A DNA stretch of 64,000 bases from Acidimicrobiia bacterium (GCA_028284765.1 JANQRA010000018.1:62001-126000); one strand, 5' to 3'; counted from the stretch's first letter, positions 9,189-17,399 are shown. Numbers and translations: made by a program. The notes: generated from the letters alone by a model not told the origin.

Positions 9189-9806
9189 TTGAGATTCAGA
9201 GACCGCCGACACGCCGGCGAATTGCTGGCCGAATTGGTGGCCAACCATGAACCCCTCGACCCCGTGGTCTATGGCCTACCGCGTGGAGGTGTGCCGGTGG
9301 CCGCCGAGGTAGCGGAGAAGCTCGAGTGTCCCCTGGACGTGCTCCGAGTAGCGAAGGTGGGTATGCCCGGCCAGGAGGAGCTAGCTATTGGCGCGGTGTC
9401 CGAAGGCGGCCATGTCGTTAGGAACGAAGATCTGCTGGCACAGGTTGGCCTCAGCCACTCTGACTTCGAAGCCCTGGCGGAGACCGCTCGGGGTCGGATC
9501 GGCGAAGACTGGCGAGAGGGTCATCCGTTTCACAATCCGGCCGGCAAAACGGCCGTTCTCTGTGACGACGGGATCGCGACTGGAGCGACAGCACGCGTCG
9601 CCATCGATGTCCTACGTTCGATGGGGGCGGGAGCGGTTTGGCTGGCAGCCCCCGTTGCGCCAGCCGGTTTCGATTGCACGGCTGATCGAATTCTCCTAAT
9701 GAGTCGACCCCGTAGGTTCGTTGCGGTAGGGAAGTGGTATGAGAACTTCGATCAGATCACTGGGTGGGAGGTCAGAAGTCTGCTTCGGCGGGCTCGGCTA
9801 CGGTAG
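9189..9806 (+). CDS. Phosphoribosyltransferase-domain protein
   Basis: A 205-residue type I phosphoribosyltransferase fold. The PRPP-binding loop 'VLCDDGIATGATARVAI' near residues 119-135 has the two acidic residues followed by the TGAT turn, and 'VVYGLPRGGVPVAAEVA' near residues 26-42 forms the pyrophosphate loop. This resembles the family of standalone domains often annotated as predicted phosphoribosyltransferases with no known base. TTG at 9189 follows the kinase-like gene stop directly. The pairing with a kinase-like gene suggests a shared small-molecule pathway, but this is inference. Confidence 0.72.
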   Translation: MRFRDRRHAGELLAELVANHEPLDPVVYGLPRGGVPVAAEVAEKLECPLDVLRVAKVGMPGQEELAIGAVSEGGHVVRNEDLLAQVGLSHSDFEALAETARGRIGEDWREGHPFHNPAGKTAVLCDDGIATGATARVAIDVLRSMGAGAVWLAAPVAPAGFDCTADRILLMSRPRRFVAVGKWYENFDQITGWEVRSLLRRARLR

Positions 9807-9810
9807 GTCG

Positions 9811-10218
9811 ATGCCCTCTCTAGAGAAGTTCTGCACCATCGAAGCCGACCTCGGGATGAACGTGATCGGCAAAGCACCAGCCGGAATGCGGATTGACTTC
9901 CCCTTCAAGGGAACCGCAACCAGCGAGCACTGGGAAGGCGAGCGCCCGGTTCGTGGAGTCGACTACGTCATCGTTCGCTCCGATGGAAACATGACGCTCG
10001 ACATCCGGGCGACCATCGGGGAGAAGCGCGAAGCCGTTTCCTACAAGGGAAGCGGCGTTTCGATTGCCCATGAAGATCAGTCGGCCAGCCCAAAAGAGCT
10101 GATCACCTTCGAAACGGGCAACGAAGGTCTCGGCTGGCTCAACAACGAGGTCGGGTTTGCGACCGGGACAGGGGCCGGCGGCAAGATCACCCTCGAGGTC
10201 TATCTAATCAAGACCTAG
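9811..10218 (+). CDS. DUF3237-like (UPF0311) protein
   Basis: A 135-residue soluble protein whose size and pattern resemble DUF3237/UPF0311 beta-barrel proteins: a core with 'PRGVDYVIVRSDGNMTLDIRA'-type strands (see 9949-10008), then 'VSYKGSG' and a C-terminal 'FETGNEGLGWLNNEVGFATG'. The family has no proven biochemical role. ATG at 9811 is preferred because upstream in-frame codons overlap the end of the phosphoribosyltransferase gene. A 108-bp repeat element lies 20 bases after its stop. The family assignment is by pattern only and is moderate. Confidence 0.55.
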   Translation: MPSLEKFCTIEADLGMNVIGKAPAGMRIDFPFKGTATSEHWEGERPVRGVDYVIVRSDGNMTLDIRATIGEKREAVSYKGSGVSIAHEDQSASPKELITFETGNEGLGWLNNEVGFATGTGAGGKITLEVYLIKT

Positions 10219-10238
10219 CTTCCTCGGGTTCCTTTCCA

Positions 10239-10346
10239 ATCCTCAGGTTGACAGTCTCATATATGGAACTGTGCGCCGAGAGTTTGCGCCGACCGGGTAA
10301 AGCGTCGGCTGTGAGTGCCATATCTGGGACCTACAACCTGAGGAAT
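10239..10346. mobile_element. MITE-like element with 40-bp inverted ends
   Basis: The two ends are imperfect inverted copies of about 40 bp. The left end starts TCCTCAGGTTGACAGTCTC at 10240 and the right end, read in reverse, starts TTCCTCAGGTTGTAGGTC at 10346. Both continue with ATATGG and a GCCG block. The same ends bound the 52,579-53,630 unit. The interior is only about 28 bp and has no gene. It lies between the DUF3237-like gene and the enoyl-CoA hydratase gene, whose stop codon overlaps the last base. If the element is taken as CCTCAGG...CCTGAGG, AAT flanks both sides and could be a 3-bp target duplication. Mobility is inferred, not shown. Confidence 0.6.
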
Positions 10347-11122
10347 CAAAACTGCTTGAAGTCGGGCTTGCGTTTGTCGAGGAAGGCGCGGACTCCTTCC
10401 TCATGGGCTGGAGTCTTGCCGAGCCGTGTTTGTTCTTCTCGTTCTCTCGCGAGCCCTTCATCAAACGTCAAGCGACCGGATTCCCTGATCAGTTTTCTCG
10501 TGGTGACAAGTGCATCGGTCGCCAGACCCGCGAGGTTCGTCGCGTATTCGGTGGCCTTTGCGATCAGCTCATCTGACCCTACGGATTCAACGGCAAGGCC
10601 GCGTGCGACGGCCTCTTCAGCGCTCATTCGTCGATTCGTCAGCGCCATTTCGAGAGCAGTCGACACGCCCACGTGATGTGGCAGGAGCCAAGTCGAGCCT
10701 GAATCCGGGGCCAGCGCAATTGCAGTGAAGGCAGAAGTGAAATAGGCGGAGTCGGCCATGACCCGAATATCGCAGCCCAATGCCAGTCCCATGCCTGCCC
10801 CTGCCGCCGCTCCGTTCACGGCGGCAACTGTCGGAACCGCACATTCACTCAACGCATGCACCACCGGATGAAACTCCTCGTCGAGGTGTTTTCCCAGGTC
10901 AGGGCCGCCTTTGTCATATTCGTCGACGAACCCAGAGAGGTCGGCTCCGGCACAGAAGGCTTTGCCTTCTCCGGTAAGGACAACTGCACGGGCTTCGCTC
11001 CCGGCCTTGTTCAGGGCATCCACCAGGTCGTTGGACAATTCAGCGTTTATGGAATTGAAACGGTCGGGTCGGTTGAGGGTGACGATGGCCACATCGTCGG
11101 ATAGCTGATACTTGACGGTCAT
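10346..11122 (-). CDS. Enoyl-CoA hydratase/isomerase (PaaG-like)
   Basis: A 258-residue crotonase-fold protein. 'KAFCAGADLSGF' forms the first half of the oxyanion hole and 'NGAAAGAGMGLALGCDIRV' the second. 'SAFTAIALAPDSGSTWLLP' is close to the PaaG type of ring-epoxide isomerase, in which an Asp takes the role of the usual Glu. It may act in phenylacetate or fatty acid breakdown; the exact substrate is not certain and no other paa gene is nearby. ATG at 11122. It is divergent from the HU gene and its 3' end touches the MITE-like repeat. Confidence 0.82.
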   Translation of the reverse strand: MTVKYQLSDDVAIVTLNRPDRFNSINAELSNDLVDALNKAGSEARAVVLTGEGKAFCAGADLSGFVDEYDKGGPDLGKHLDEEFHPVVHALSECAVPTVAAVNGAAAGAGMGLALGCDIRVMADSAYFTSAFTAIALAPDSGSTWLLPHHVGVSTALEMALTNRRMSAEEAVARGLAVESVGSDELIAKATEYATNLAGLATDALVTTRKLIRESGRLTFDEGLAREREEQTRLGKTPAHEEGVRAFLDKRKPDFKQF

Positions 11123-11245
11123 GAAGCCTCCTTGGGCTCAGATCGTAAACGGCGGAAAACGTAGGTAGCGCTTGAAGTATCGCCTAACGTGGCTTGGAAT
11201 CGTCGCAGCAAAGCGCCGCGAATCATCGACCCACAAGGAGGCGTC

Positions 11246-11539
11246 GTGAACAAATCCGAGATGGCGGACAAACTCGCCGGCAAAGCCGATATTTCAAAGG
11301 CAAAGGCCTCAGAAATCATCGAGCACATCTTCTCCACGAAAGACGGAGAAGGCATCATCGCCGTAGAGCTTGACGCAGGCCGCAAGGTCAACATCACCGG
11401 CTTCGGGAATTTCACCCTCAAGCGCCGGTCGGAGCGCCAGGGACGCAACCCGGCAACCGGGGAGACAATCACCATTCCAGCCCGCAACTACGCTCACTTC
11501 AGCGCAGCCAAGGGCCTGAAGGATCGTGTAGCCGAGTAA
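11246..11539 (+). CDS. hup: Histone-like DNA-binding protein HU
   Basis: A 97-residue HU family protein: 'NKSEMADKLAGKADISKAKA' dimer helices, the 'GFGNFTLKRR' strand, and the DNA-bending arm with 'RQGRNPATGETITIPA'. It lacks the long Lys/Ala tail of mycobacterial HupB. GTG at 11246 is set by a strong AAGGAGG at 11235-11241, five bases upstream. It coats and bends DNA in the nucleoid. The gene stands alone with its own terminator, and is divergent from the enoyl-CoA hydratase gene. Confidence 0.93.
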   Translation: MNKSEMADKLAGKADISKAKASEIIEHIFSTKDGEGIIAVELDAGRKVNITGFGNFTLKRRSERQGRNPATGETITIPARNYAHFSAAKGLKDRVAE

Positions 11540-11561
11540 GGCGAACACACTCTCAAACAAG

Positions 11562-11590
11562 AGCGGCGGGCCCGGGGCCCGTCGCTTTTG
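11562..11590 (+). terminator. Rho-independent terminator of hup
   Basis: A GC-rich stem formed by AGCGGCGGGCC (11562-11572) and GGCCCGTCGCT (11576-11586) with one G-U or mismatch pair, followed by TTTT at 11585-11588. It lies 22 bases after the hup stop codon. Confidence 0.8.
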
Positions 11591-11629
11591 GTTTAAGGGG
11601 GCACAAGCAATGTACCGATCGAGAATTCC

Positions 11630-12424
11630 ATGACGCTCGACTCCGACCGCTGGAACTCGCCCGTTGCCATCGCCCACCGTGGCTCTCGCAGTCTTTGGCC
11701 CGAAAACACGCTGCTCGCTTTCGACGGCGCCTACCAAATGGGATACCGGCATCTCGAGACGGACTTACGGGTGACCTCTGACGGTGTTCTGGTTTGCTTC
11801 CACGACCCCACGCTCGATCGGACCACGAATGGTGTGGGACTGGTCTCGGATCATTCGCTAGCCGATGTCCGCTCCCTTGACGCTGGACATCGACATAGCA
11901 CAGGAGAAGGCTTTGAATTCCGGGACTCTGGTGTCCAGGTGCCGACGCTCGAGGAGGTCATCGAATCCTTCCCAGACGCATCTTTGGTTGTGGACATGAA
12001 AGACGACGGCGTCGTGGAGCCCCTTGCCGCGTTTGTGGATGACCATCAGATTCATGAGCGGCTGATTGTCGGTGCTTTCTCTGATGCCCGGATTCAGCAT
12101 TTCAGGGAGATCACGGACGGTCGAGTGGCCACTTCCTCCGGACCGACTCTGTCACGCATGTGGGTGTTGGCTTCCCGTGTTGGGAGGGGCGCATCGGGCG
12201 CGGCCTCTGCGCTGCAGCTACCAACGCATCTCAGGGGTGTCCGAGTCATCGATCAGAAGCTGGTCGATGCCGCCCATGCCTCGGGCCTCCAGGTCCATGT
12301 CTGGACCGTCAACACAAGGGCTGAGATGGTGGAACTGTTGGATATCGGCGTTGACGGGCTGGTGACCGATAGGCCAGACGTTTTGAAAGAGGTCTTGGAT
12401 TCGCGCGGGGAATGGGCTCAATGA
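11630..12424 (+). CDS. Glycerophosphodiester phosphodiesterase
   Basis: A 264-residue GDPD-family enzyme that releases glycerol 3-phosphate and an alcohol from phospholipid head-group diesters. The catalytic set is visible near the start: 'AHRGSRSLWPENTLLAF' (His-Arg, Glu), 'ETDLRVTSDGVLVCFHDPTLDRTT' (Glu, Asp, His; 11757-11825). A late 'VHVWTVNT' is the family's C-terminal strand. No signal peptide is seen, so it should be cytosolic (UgpQ-like). Its TGA overlaps the ATG of the next membrane-anchored protein gene. The first of three genes in a likely operon with the GNAT. Confidence 0.88.
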   Translation: MTLDSDRWNSPVAIAHRGSRSLWPENTLLAFDGAYQMGYRHLETDLRVTSDGVLVCFHDPTLDRTTNGVGLVSDHSLADVRSLDAGHRHSTGEGFEFRDSGVQVPTLEEVIESFPDASLVVDMKDDGVVEPLAAFVDDHQIHERLIVGAFSDARIQHFREITDGRVATSSGPTLSRMWVLASRVGRGASGAASALQLPTHLRGVRVIDQKLVDAAHASGLQVHVWTVNTRAEMVELLDIGVDGLVTDRPDVLKEVLDSRGEWAQ

Positions 12425-12924
12425 AACTGTTGCTGCTGGCGGCGGTGACGGTGGGGGGAGCTTTCGGCGCTGCCAGTGCCACCACTGAGTCGATAGACGG
12501 CGGGTCGATGGTCGTGACAATCGAGGTCGAAGTGGTTGAGTCCGCCCAGTCTGTAGTCGCTCACCTCAGCTTCGACGATGACCCGCCTCTCACGATCCCA
12601 ATGCTCAACAGGGGCGCCGGCACCTTCGGAGTGACGACTGAGCTCGAGAACAAGAACTATGCGGTCGTGTTCGAGACGATTGGCCCCGACGGAGCGACTT
12701 CCGCTCCGTACCTGTTGAGTCAGTTGGGTGCGGACCTCGGTGCCGACGCCGCCCAACCAACCACTTCCACCACCATCGAAGATGACATCAGTCCTGAGAA
12801 TCGGCAGATGCTCTGGCTCGCCGTGGCTGCAGGCGCCGCGTCGTTGTCGCTACTGGCTTTCTGGGTGCTTGGGCCGAAAGACGACGATCAGGAGCTGGAT
12901 ACAGCAGGGGATGAAGAGGAGTGA
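12421..12924 (+). CDS. Membrane-anchored exported protein
   Basis: A 167-residue protein of unknown function. Residues 1-20 are a signal peptide (MKLLLLAAVTVGGAFGAASA). The exported part of about 100 residues is a predicted beta-sandwich followed by a Thr-rich spacer (TTSTT). A single membrane segment lies at about residues 131-151, ending in an acidic cytosolic tail. The ATG overlaps the stop of the glycerophosphodiesterase gene and its own stop overlaps the GTG of the GNAT gene, so all three are translationally coupled. No family was recognised. Confidence 0.65.
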   Translation: MKLLLLAAVTVGGAFGAASATTESIDGGSMVVTIEVEVVESAQSVVAHLSFDDDPPLTIPMLNRGAGTFGVTTELENKNYAVVFETIGPDGATSAPYLLSQLGADLGADAAQPTTSTTIEDDISPENRQMLWLAVAAGAASLSLLAFWVLGPKDDDQELDTAGDEEE

Positions 12925-13412
12925 CCATCCGGCGGGCTGTTGTCGGCGATGCTCGGGCGATCTCCGACGCACATGTTCGATCCTGGCAGGCTGCCTATCC
13001 GGGGATGATCCCCTCCGAGTACCTGGACTCTCTATCCGACCGGCTGGAACAGCGGGCCAGGTTCTTCACTGAGCGGCTCGAAGCTGGGGCCGAGATCTAT
13101 GTGGCTGAGCACGACGAGATCGTTGGTTTCGTCTTCATCGGAACATCTGAAGACGGTCAGCATGCCGAGCTGTTTGCGATCTATGTGGATCCAGACAATT
13201 GGGGTGAGGGCCACGGCCACGATCTTCTTGCGGCCGCAGAAGAGCGATTGGCCGAGATGGACCACGAGCTGTCGGTCCTTTGGGTCCTGGAGTCGAACAC
13301 TCGCGCCCGTGCCTTTTATGAATCACATGGTTGGATCGACAGCAGGAGGTCAGCGTTGCTCACCATTGGAGGAGCCGACGTCACCGAAGTTCGTTACGAG
13401 AAAGCTCTCTGA
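12921..13412 (+). CDS. GNAT family N-acetyltransferase
   Basis: A 163-residue single GNAT domain. The acetyl-CoA loop is 'VDPDNWGEGHGHDLL' near residues 90-104, which fits the R/Q-x-x-G-x-G/A pattern with changes, and 'VLESNTRARAFYESHGW' near residues 127-143 is the typical last helix. It should acetylate an amine, but the acceptor is unknown. GTG at 12921 overlaps the preceding stop (GTGA). Its 3' end overlaps the convergent ispD by 32 bp. Confidence 0.85.
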   Translation: MTIRRAVVGDARAISDAHVRSWQAAYPGMIPSEYLDSLSDRLEQRARFFTERLEAGAEIYVAEHDEIVGFVFIGTSEDGQHAELFAIYVDPDNWGEGHGHDLLAAAEERLAEMDHELSVLWVLESNTRARAFYESHGWIDSRRSALLTIGGADVTEVRYEKAL

Positions 13413-14028
13413 GCCGGTCGAGGTCGGCCGGGTAAGTCACCTTGATGTTGTCCTCGTCGCCTGGAACCCAAGCCACTTCGAGACTGCTGAACTCCATGAC
13501 CACCTCGGCGGTGTCGTGCCCCTCGAACCCTGCCTGTCGGGCCAATTCGTAGCTGGCGATCAGGGGTCCGGCCCTGAATACCTGGGGTGTTTGGGCTCCG
13601 CGTAGATCGGTCCGCGGTGCCAACTCACTCTTCGAGACCAGAGTCTCCGATAGCTCCAACATTGGTAGCGCTCCGCCTATGGTCGCTGCCTGGCGGAAAA
13701 GCTCGTCGATCAGCTCAGGTCTGATGTTCGGTCTTGCGGCGTCGTGGATGCCAACTAGTTCGGTTGCGGAATCGAGTACCCCGAGGCCCGCGAACTCACT
13801 CCTCGTTCTGGTGCTCCCACCGCTGACGATGGTGACTCCAAGGTCGAGTCTGGCAACGGTCTCACGAATCTCTTCACGCACTACCAGAACGACATGGTCG
13901 ACTGAAGGGACAACCCGTTCCACAGTGACTTGCACCAGTGGTCGGCCGTCGAGATCAGCCAGGAGTTTGTCAGTTCCGAAGCGGACACTCGACCCGCCTC
14001 CAACCACCACCATTGCTGTAGCTGACAT
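13381..14028 (-). CDS. ispD: 2-C-methyl-D-erythritol 4-phosphate cytidylyltransferase
   Basis: A 215-residue enzyme that makes CDP-methylerythritol from MEP and CTP in isoprenoid synthesis. The nucleotide loop is 'VVVGGGSSVRFGTDKLL' at residues 6-22, 'GIHDAARPNI' carries the metal-binding Asp, and 'RGAQTPQVFR' and 'GHDTAEVVM' are family signatures. The loop has GGGSSVRFG-TDK where many members have GxGxRxG-xPK, a mild change. IspF and CarD are not adjacent, unlike many actinobacteria. ATG at 14028; further upstream codons would overlap the divergent neighbour. Confidence 0.85.
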   Translation of the reverse strand: MSATAMVVVGGGSSVRFGTDKLLADLDGRPLVQVTVERVVPSVDHVVLVVREEIRETVARLDLGVTIVSGGSTRTRSEFAGLGVLDSATELVGIHDAARPNIRPELIDELFRQAATIGGALPMLELSETLVSKSELAPRTDLRGAQTPQVFRAGPLIASYELARQAGFEGHDTAEVVMEFSSLEVAWVPGDEDNIKVTYPADLDRLRELSRNELR

Positions 14029-14050
14029 CTTCGGAGAGTACTTTGGAGTC

Positions 14051-14380
14051 GTGATCGAGAAGAAGGGGCTCCTGGAAGCTCTCGTCGATGGCTTTGTCAT
14101 ATTCGACAAGCACGGTCGGACTGTGGACATCGACCTGATGGACTATCCGAACTCACCGACCCTCCTGGTCGAAGATGTGACCGACGCATTGAAGAGAGTC
14201 AGTGGTGACCGCGTGGTCGGGTCAGCCGACCGAGGTGAGACCTGGAGAGTGAAGGCGATGATCCTGTCCACGGAGGCGGTCGAATCTCTCTCCGATGACT
14301 CATATCGAGCTGAAGAACTATTGGGGGCAATCGAGGCAGCCGGGCTCCGATGGGTGGTGTGTCCTATTTCTTCCCTTTGA
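14051..14380 (+). CDS. Hypothetical protein
   Basis: A 109-residue soluble protein with no recognised family. It contains an acidic first third and two predicted helices near the C terminus ('YRAEELLGAIEAAGLRW'). GTG at 14051 has a GGAG four bases upstream, but only 22 bases separate it from the divergent ispD start, leaving little room for a promoter. It overlaps the end of the convergent HAD gene by 17 bp. I list it because its frame is the only one that fills 14,051-14,363; it could still be spurious. Confidence 0.4.
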   Translation: MIEKKGLLEALVDGFVIFDKHGRTVDIDLMDYPNSPTLLVEDVTDALKRVSGDRVVGSADRGETWRVKAMILSTEAVESLSDDSYRAEELLGAIEAAGLRWVVCPISSL

Positions 14381-15131
14381 GGGCCCAATAGGCCAACACG
14401 GCTGCGATTCCCGTCACCACAGCTCCAGAAGCTGCAATCGCCGGGAGTTTGTCCCGGAGGGTGACCGTCGACGAGAAGTTGCGGACCTCCCACCCACGTT
14501 CCTCGGCGACTTCAGCCAATGCCGAATCTGGGTTGACGACAACCGGATTGCCGACCGCTTCCAGCATCGGCAGATCCGTGATCGAATCGCTGTAGGCGTA
14601 GCTCGCCTCCAGGTCGATTCCCCGCTCCTCGGCGAGGGCACGCATAGCTTCCGCCTTCCCCGGCCCGTAGGCATAGAACTCGATCTCGCCGGTGTACTTC
14701 CCCTCTTCGTCGATCTCCGCCCTGGTGGCCAGCACGTCATCGATTCCGAGGTATCTGCAGAGCGGCCGGACGATCTCTTCGGGGCTAGCTGAGATCACCA
14801 CGATGCCCCGTCCAGCCCCACGGTGGTCTTCGATAATCGCCAGAGCTTCGACGTAGACCAGGGGAGTCACGACCTGGTCGACCGTCTCAGAGACCACGGC
14901 TTCGATCTCGTCTTTGTCCCAACCTCGAGTGATGTTCGATAGCTCTTCTTTCACTCTCTCGAGCTGATCGTGATCCGCTCCGAACGCCTGGTAGTAGGCC
15001 TGGGCTACGCCGGCTTTGGCCAGTGTCGAGCCGCTGAGCAAACCAGCACGGAACATTGGCCTGGTGAAGGCGAGTGTTGACGACTTCGCGATGATCGTCT
15101 TGTCGAGGTCAAAGAATGCGACGGCAGTCAC
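14364..15131 (-). CDS. HAD-IB family hydrolase (SerB-like)
   Basis: A 255-residue haloacid dehalogenase-type phosphatase. Motif I is 'AFFDLDKTI' (nucleophile Asp and acid Asp) close to the start, motif II the Ser in 'VVISASPEE', and motifs III/IV the Lys in 'GPGKAEAM' and the acidic pair in 'YSDSITDLPML'. A C-terminal hydrophobic segment of about 20 residues followed by Lys suggests anchoring to the membrane. Substrates of this group include phosphoserine and lysophospholipids; none can be assigned here. GTG at 15131 is preferred. It is divergent from the Tad locus, the same neighbour relation as Rv3661 has to Rv3660c in M. tuberculosis. Confidence 0.82.
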   Translation of the reverse strand: MTAVAFFDLDKTIIAKSSTLAFTRPMFRAGLLSGSTLAKAGVAQAYYQAFGADHDQLERVKEELSNITRGWDKDEIEAVVSETVDQVVTPLVYVEALAIIEDHRGAGRGIVVISASPEEIVRPLCRYLGIDDVLATRAEIDEEGKYTGEIEFYAYGPGKAEAMRALAEERGIDLEASYAYSDSITDLPMLEAVGNPVVVNPDSALAEVAEERGWEVRNFSSTVTLRDKLPAIAASGAVVTGIAAVLAYWALKGKK

Positions 15132-15196
15132 ACCTGAGAGGTTAAGCCGACTCAAGGGTCTTGTAACGGGTCTCACCCCGTCATACGTTCGGAGGT

Positions 15197-15751
15197 GTGG
15201 GTGGGATTTCTAGACATCGCGTGTTGCAGGTGTGGTCACCGGACCCGGCCCTGGGGTTGGTGGCTGCGCTTGGCTTGGCGGTCTCGGTCGGAACCTCTTT
15301 GGTCGTTGATCTGGAGAACAAAGGGCGGCCGGGAGAGCGGTCCCTGACGTCGATTCTGGCGGAGGGGCCGCATCTCGATGAGCTCAGCCCTGGCCGGACC
15401 GGGGTTGCGTGCCTCCCCGGGGGTCACATCGGCTCTGCAGACGCAGTGAAACTGATCCACAGGCTCAAGGAGCGCTGGCCCGCTGTCGTGGTTCGGTGTG
15501 GTGCCCCTTGGGCGGACATCCCGTCCGTTCCGGTCGTTCCACTTGTGCCTGGTCGGCTGGTACCGCAACCGCCGATCGACCATGCGGTCTGGCAACCGGT
15601 TGGAGGTATGTCAACTCGGCCTCCTGGTCCAGGCCCTGTGCTTCCGCGTCTTCGGTCCTCGTTGTTCCGCCGGCTGATGGATGGCCGCCAGCCTGGGCGA
15701 AGCCGCTGGATATCAGCCTGGCGTCCGGTGTGGGAGATGCCGTGGGAGTAG
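15197..15751 (+). CDS. Short Ssd/CpaE-like protein of the Tad locus
   Basis: A 184-residue protein at the place where actinobacterial Tad loci carry Ssd, a MinD-like ATPase used in pilus placement or septum control. 'TSLVVDLENKGRPGERSLTS' resembles the MinD switch strand (VDLD), and a later 'LPGGH...RLKERWPAVVV' fits the rest of the fold. The P-loop expected just upstream is replaced by 'SPDPALGLVAAL', and the protein is less than half the usual length. It is therefore likely unable to bind ATP. GTG at 15197 is the longest start. Its end overlaps tadA. The assignment rests mainly on position. Confidence 0.45.
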   Translation: MGGISRHRVLQVWSPDPALGLVAALGLAVSVGTSLVVDLENKGRPGERSLTSILAEGPHLDELSPGRTGVACLPGGHIGSADAVKLIHRLKERWPAVVVRCGAPWADIPSVPVVPLVPGRLVPQPPIDHAVWQPVGGMSTRPPGPGPVLPRLRSSLFRRLMDGRQPGRSRWISAWRPVWEMPWE

Positions 15752-16770
15752 TCGAGAGAGTTGCCCGCGCGATCGCGTCAGAAGTGAACTCCGGCGGGCT
15801 CGCTGACCTTCAGGGGCAGGCCGACGCTGCGCTTTCCCGTGAGTCGCCTTGGAATCGGGAAGACAGGGTCGGCGAGGTGGTAGCCAGGTTGGCTGGCCTT
15901 GGTCCGATCCAGGTGCTCGTCGACGATCCAGATGTGAGCGACGTCGTCGTGAACGGATATGCCGAGGTTTGGGCCGACCGCGGCGCCGGCCTGGAACATG
16001 AAGATGTCGCGTTCCTTTCCGACGCCGATCTCGTCGCAACTGTGGAACGGGCAATTGCGCCTCTTGGTCTCCGAGTGGATCGAAACTCGCCAATGGTCGA
16101 CGCTCGGCTAGTTGACGGCAGCCGGCTGCACGCAGTCCTGCCGCCAGCTTCGGTGGATCGGACGTTGGTGGCTATCCGCCGGTTCACTCAGAGGGTTGTC
16201 GCCCTGGAGGATCTGGTTGCTGCCGGTACCGCAACCTCAGAGCAAGTGAAGCAAATGAAGCGGCTGATCGAGGAACGGAAGACAGTCGTGGTCTCGGGAG
16301 GCACCGGCGCCGGCAAGACAACGCTCCTCAATCTTCTCGCGCAGAGTTTTGACCAGTCCGATCGAACCATCACCATCGAAGACGCTGCAGAGTTGGACTT
16401 CCCCGGCCACGTAGTCAGGCTCGAGGCTCGAACCGCCAATGCCGAGGGTGCAGGCGCCATAACCATCCGTCAGCTCCTCCGATCCGCACTCCGTCTGCGA
16501 CCAGACCGGATAGTTGTTGGTGAGGTGAGGGGTGCCGAGGCGCTGGACTTGATCATGGCCCTGAACACGGGTCACCGGGGCTCGCTCACCACAGTGCACG
16601 CCAATTCGCCCGACGAGGCCTTGCTTCGGCTCGAGTCGCTGGCGCTCATGGAGGGAAACTTCGCTAGAGATACGATCGCTGCTCAGCTCCGGGCGGCGGT
16701 TGACTGCGTTGTGCAGATCGAGCGGATTGGAAACCAACGGGTCATCACGTCAGTCACGGATGTGACGTGA
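15742..16770 (+). CDS. tadA: Tad pilus secretion ATPase TadA
   Basis: A 342-residue type II/IV secretion ATPase. It has an N-terminal 'LGPIQVLVDDPDVSDVVVNG' domain, the Walker A 'SGGTGAGKTTLLN' near residues 185-197, an Asp box 'TIEDAAEL', Walker B 'LRPDRIVVGEVRG' and the His box 'TGHRGSLTTVHANS'. It powers assembly of Flp pili at the inner face of the membrane. The size matches mycobacterial TadA (about 350 residues). I chose GTG at 15742; GTG at 15730 is possible. It overlaps the upstream gene by 10 bp and tadB by 4 bp. Confidence 0.92.
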   Translation: MGVVERVARAIASEVNSGGLADLQGQADAALSRESPWNREDRVGEVVARLAGLGPIQVLVDDPDVSDVVVNGYAEVWADRGAGLEHEDVAFLSDADLVATVERAIAPLGLRVDRNSPMVDARLVDGSRLHAVLPPASVDRTLVAIRRFTQRVVALEDLVAAGTATSEQVKQMKRLIEERKTVVVSGGTGAGKTTLLNLLAQSFDQSDRTITIEDAAELDFPGHVVRLEARTANAEGAGAITIRQLLRSALRLRPDRIVVGEVRGAEALDLIMALNTGHRGSLTTVHANSPDEALLRLESLALMEGNFARDTIAAQLRAAVDCVVQIERIGNQRVITSVTDVT

Positions 16771-17399
16771 TAGCTCTCCTCGCATTGTCGCTCGCAGCGA
16801 CAGCGGGTGTGTCCGTTCTTCGCCTACTCCTCCTGGGCAGTGCGGTGTTCCTTCCAGTCCCGACCCTCGTTGCGTTGGCGGCCTGGTGGGTGAAGGGCCG
16901 GTCAGGGGATGTCAACACCTCGGCTCTGTTCTGCGAAGGGGTGGCTTCCGAGTTACGTGCTGGCGCCACTCTGCCAGTTGCCGTTAGGGCCGCGGCATCG
17001 GCTGTAGGTCTTGACTCTCCTCCTGTTGACGCTTCGGTCGAACAGCTGAGCGGATGGATGCGACGCTCCTTCTCAGATGTGGGCCCTGAATTGGCCCTGA
17101 CCTATCGGCGAGCGGTCCGAGCAGGCAATGACCCGGCGCTGATCTTCGACGAAATCGCTTCCTTTGCCCTTGTCCGATCCGAGATCGATTCCGAGGTGCG
17201 CATTGCTTTGGCTCCAGGGGTGGCTACCGCAGCACTGCTCGTCGGCGCACCTCTGCTCTTTGCCATCCACCAAGCCGAATCTGGCCAGTTGGCTTGGGTC
17301 ATGGCGACTCCCGGAAGCCAGGTACCTGCCTTGCTGGGGCTTGGCTTGTTCTTGGTCGGCTGCCTGGCTGCTCTAGCCATCGTCGCTAGGTCCCGCTAA
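16767..17399 (+). CDS. tadB: Tad pilus membrane protein TadB
   Basis: A 210-residue inner-membrane platform protein. Two hydrophobic segments lie in the first 45 residues and two more in the last 65, around a cytosolic T2SSF-like domain with 'FCEGVASELRAGATLPVAV' and 'RRAVRAGNDPALIFDEIA'. It should work with TadA and TadC to move pilin out of the membrane. It starts in an ATGA-type overlap (GTGATA, 16767) with tadA, and its stop overlaps tadC by one base. It is shorter than classical TadB, as in mycobacteria. Confidence 0.85.
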   Translation: MIALLALSLAATAGVSVLRLLLLGSAVFLPVPTLVALAAWWVKGRSGDVNTSALFCEGVASELRAGATLPVAVRAAASAVGLDSPPVDASVEQLSGWMRRSFSDVGPELALTYRRAVRAGNDPALIFDEIASFALVRSEIDSEVRIALAPGVATAALLVGAPLLFAIHQAESGQLAWVMATPGSQVPALLGLGLFLVGCLAALAIVARSR

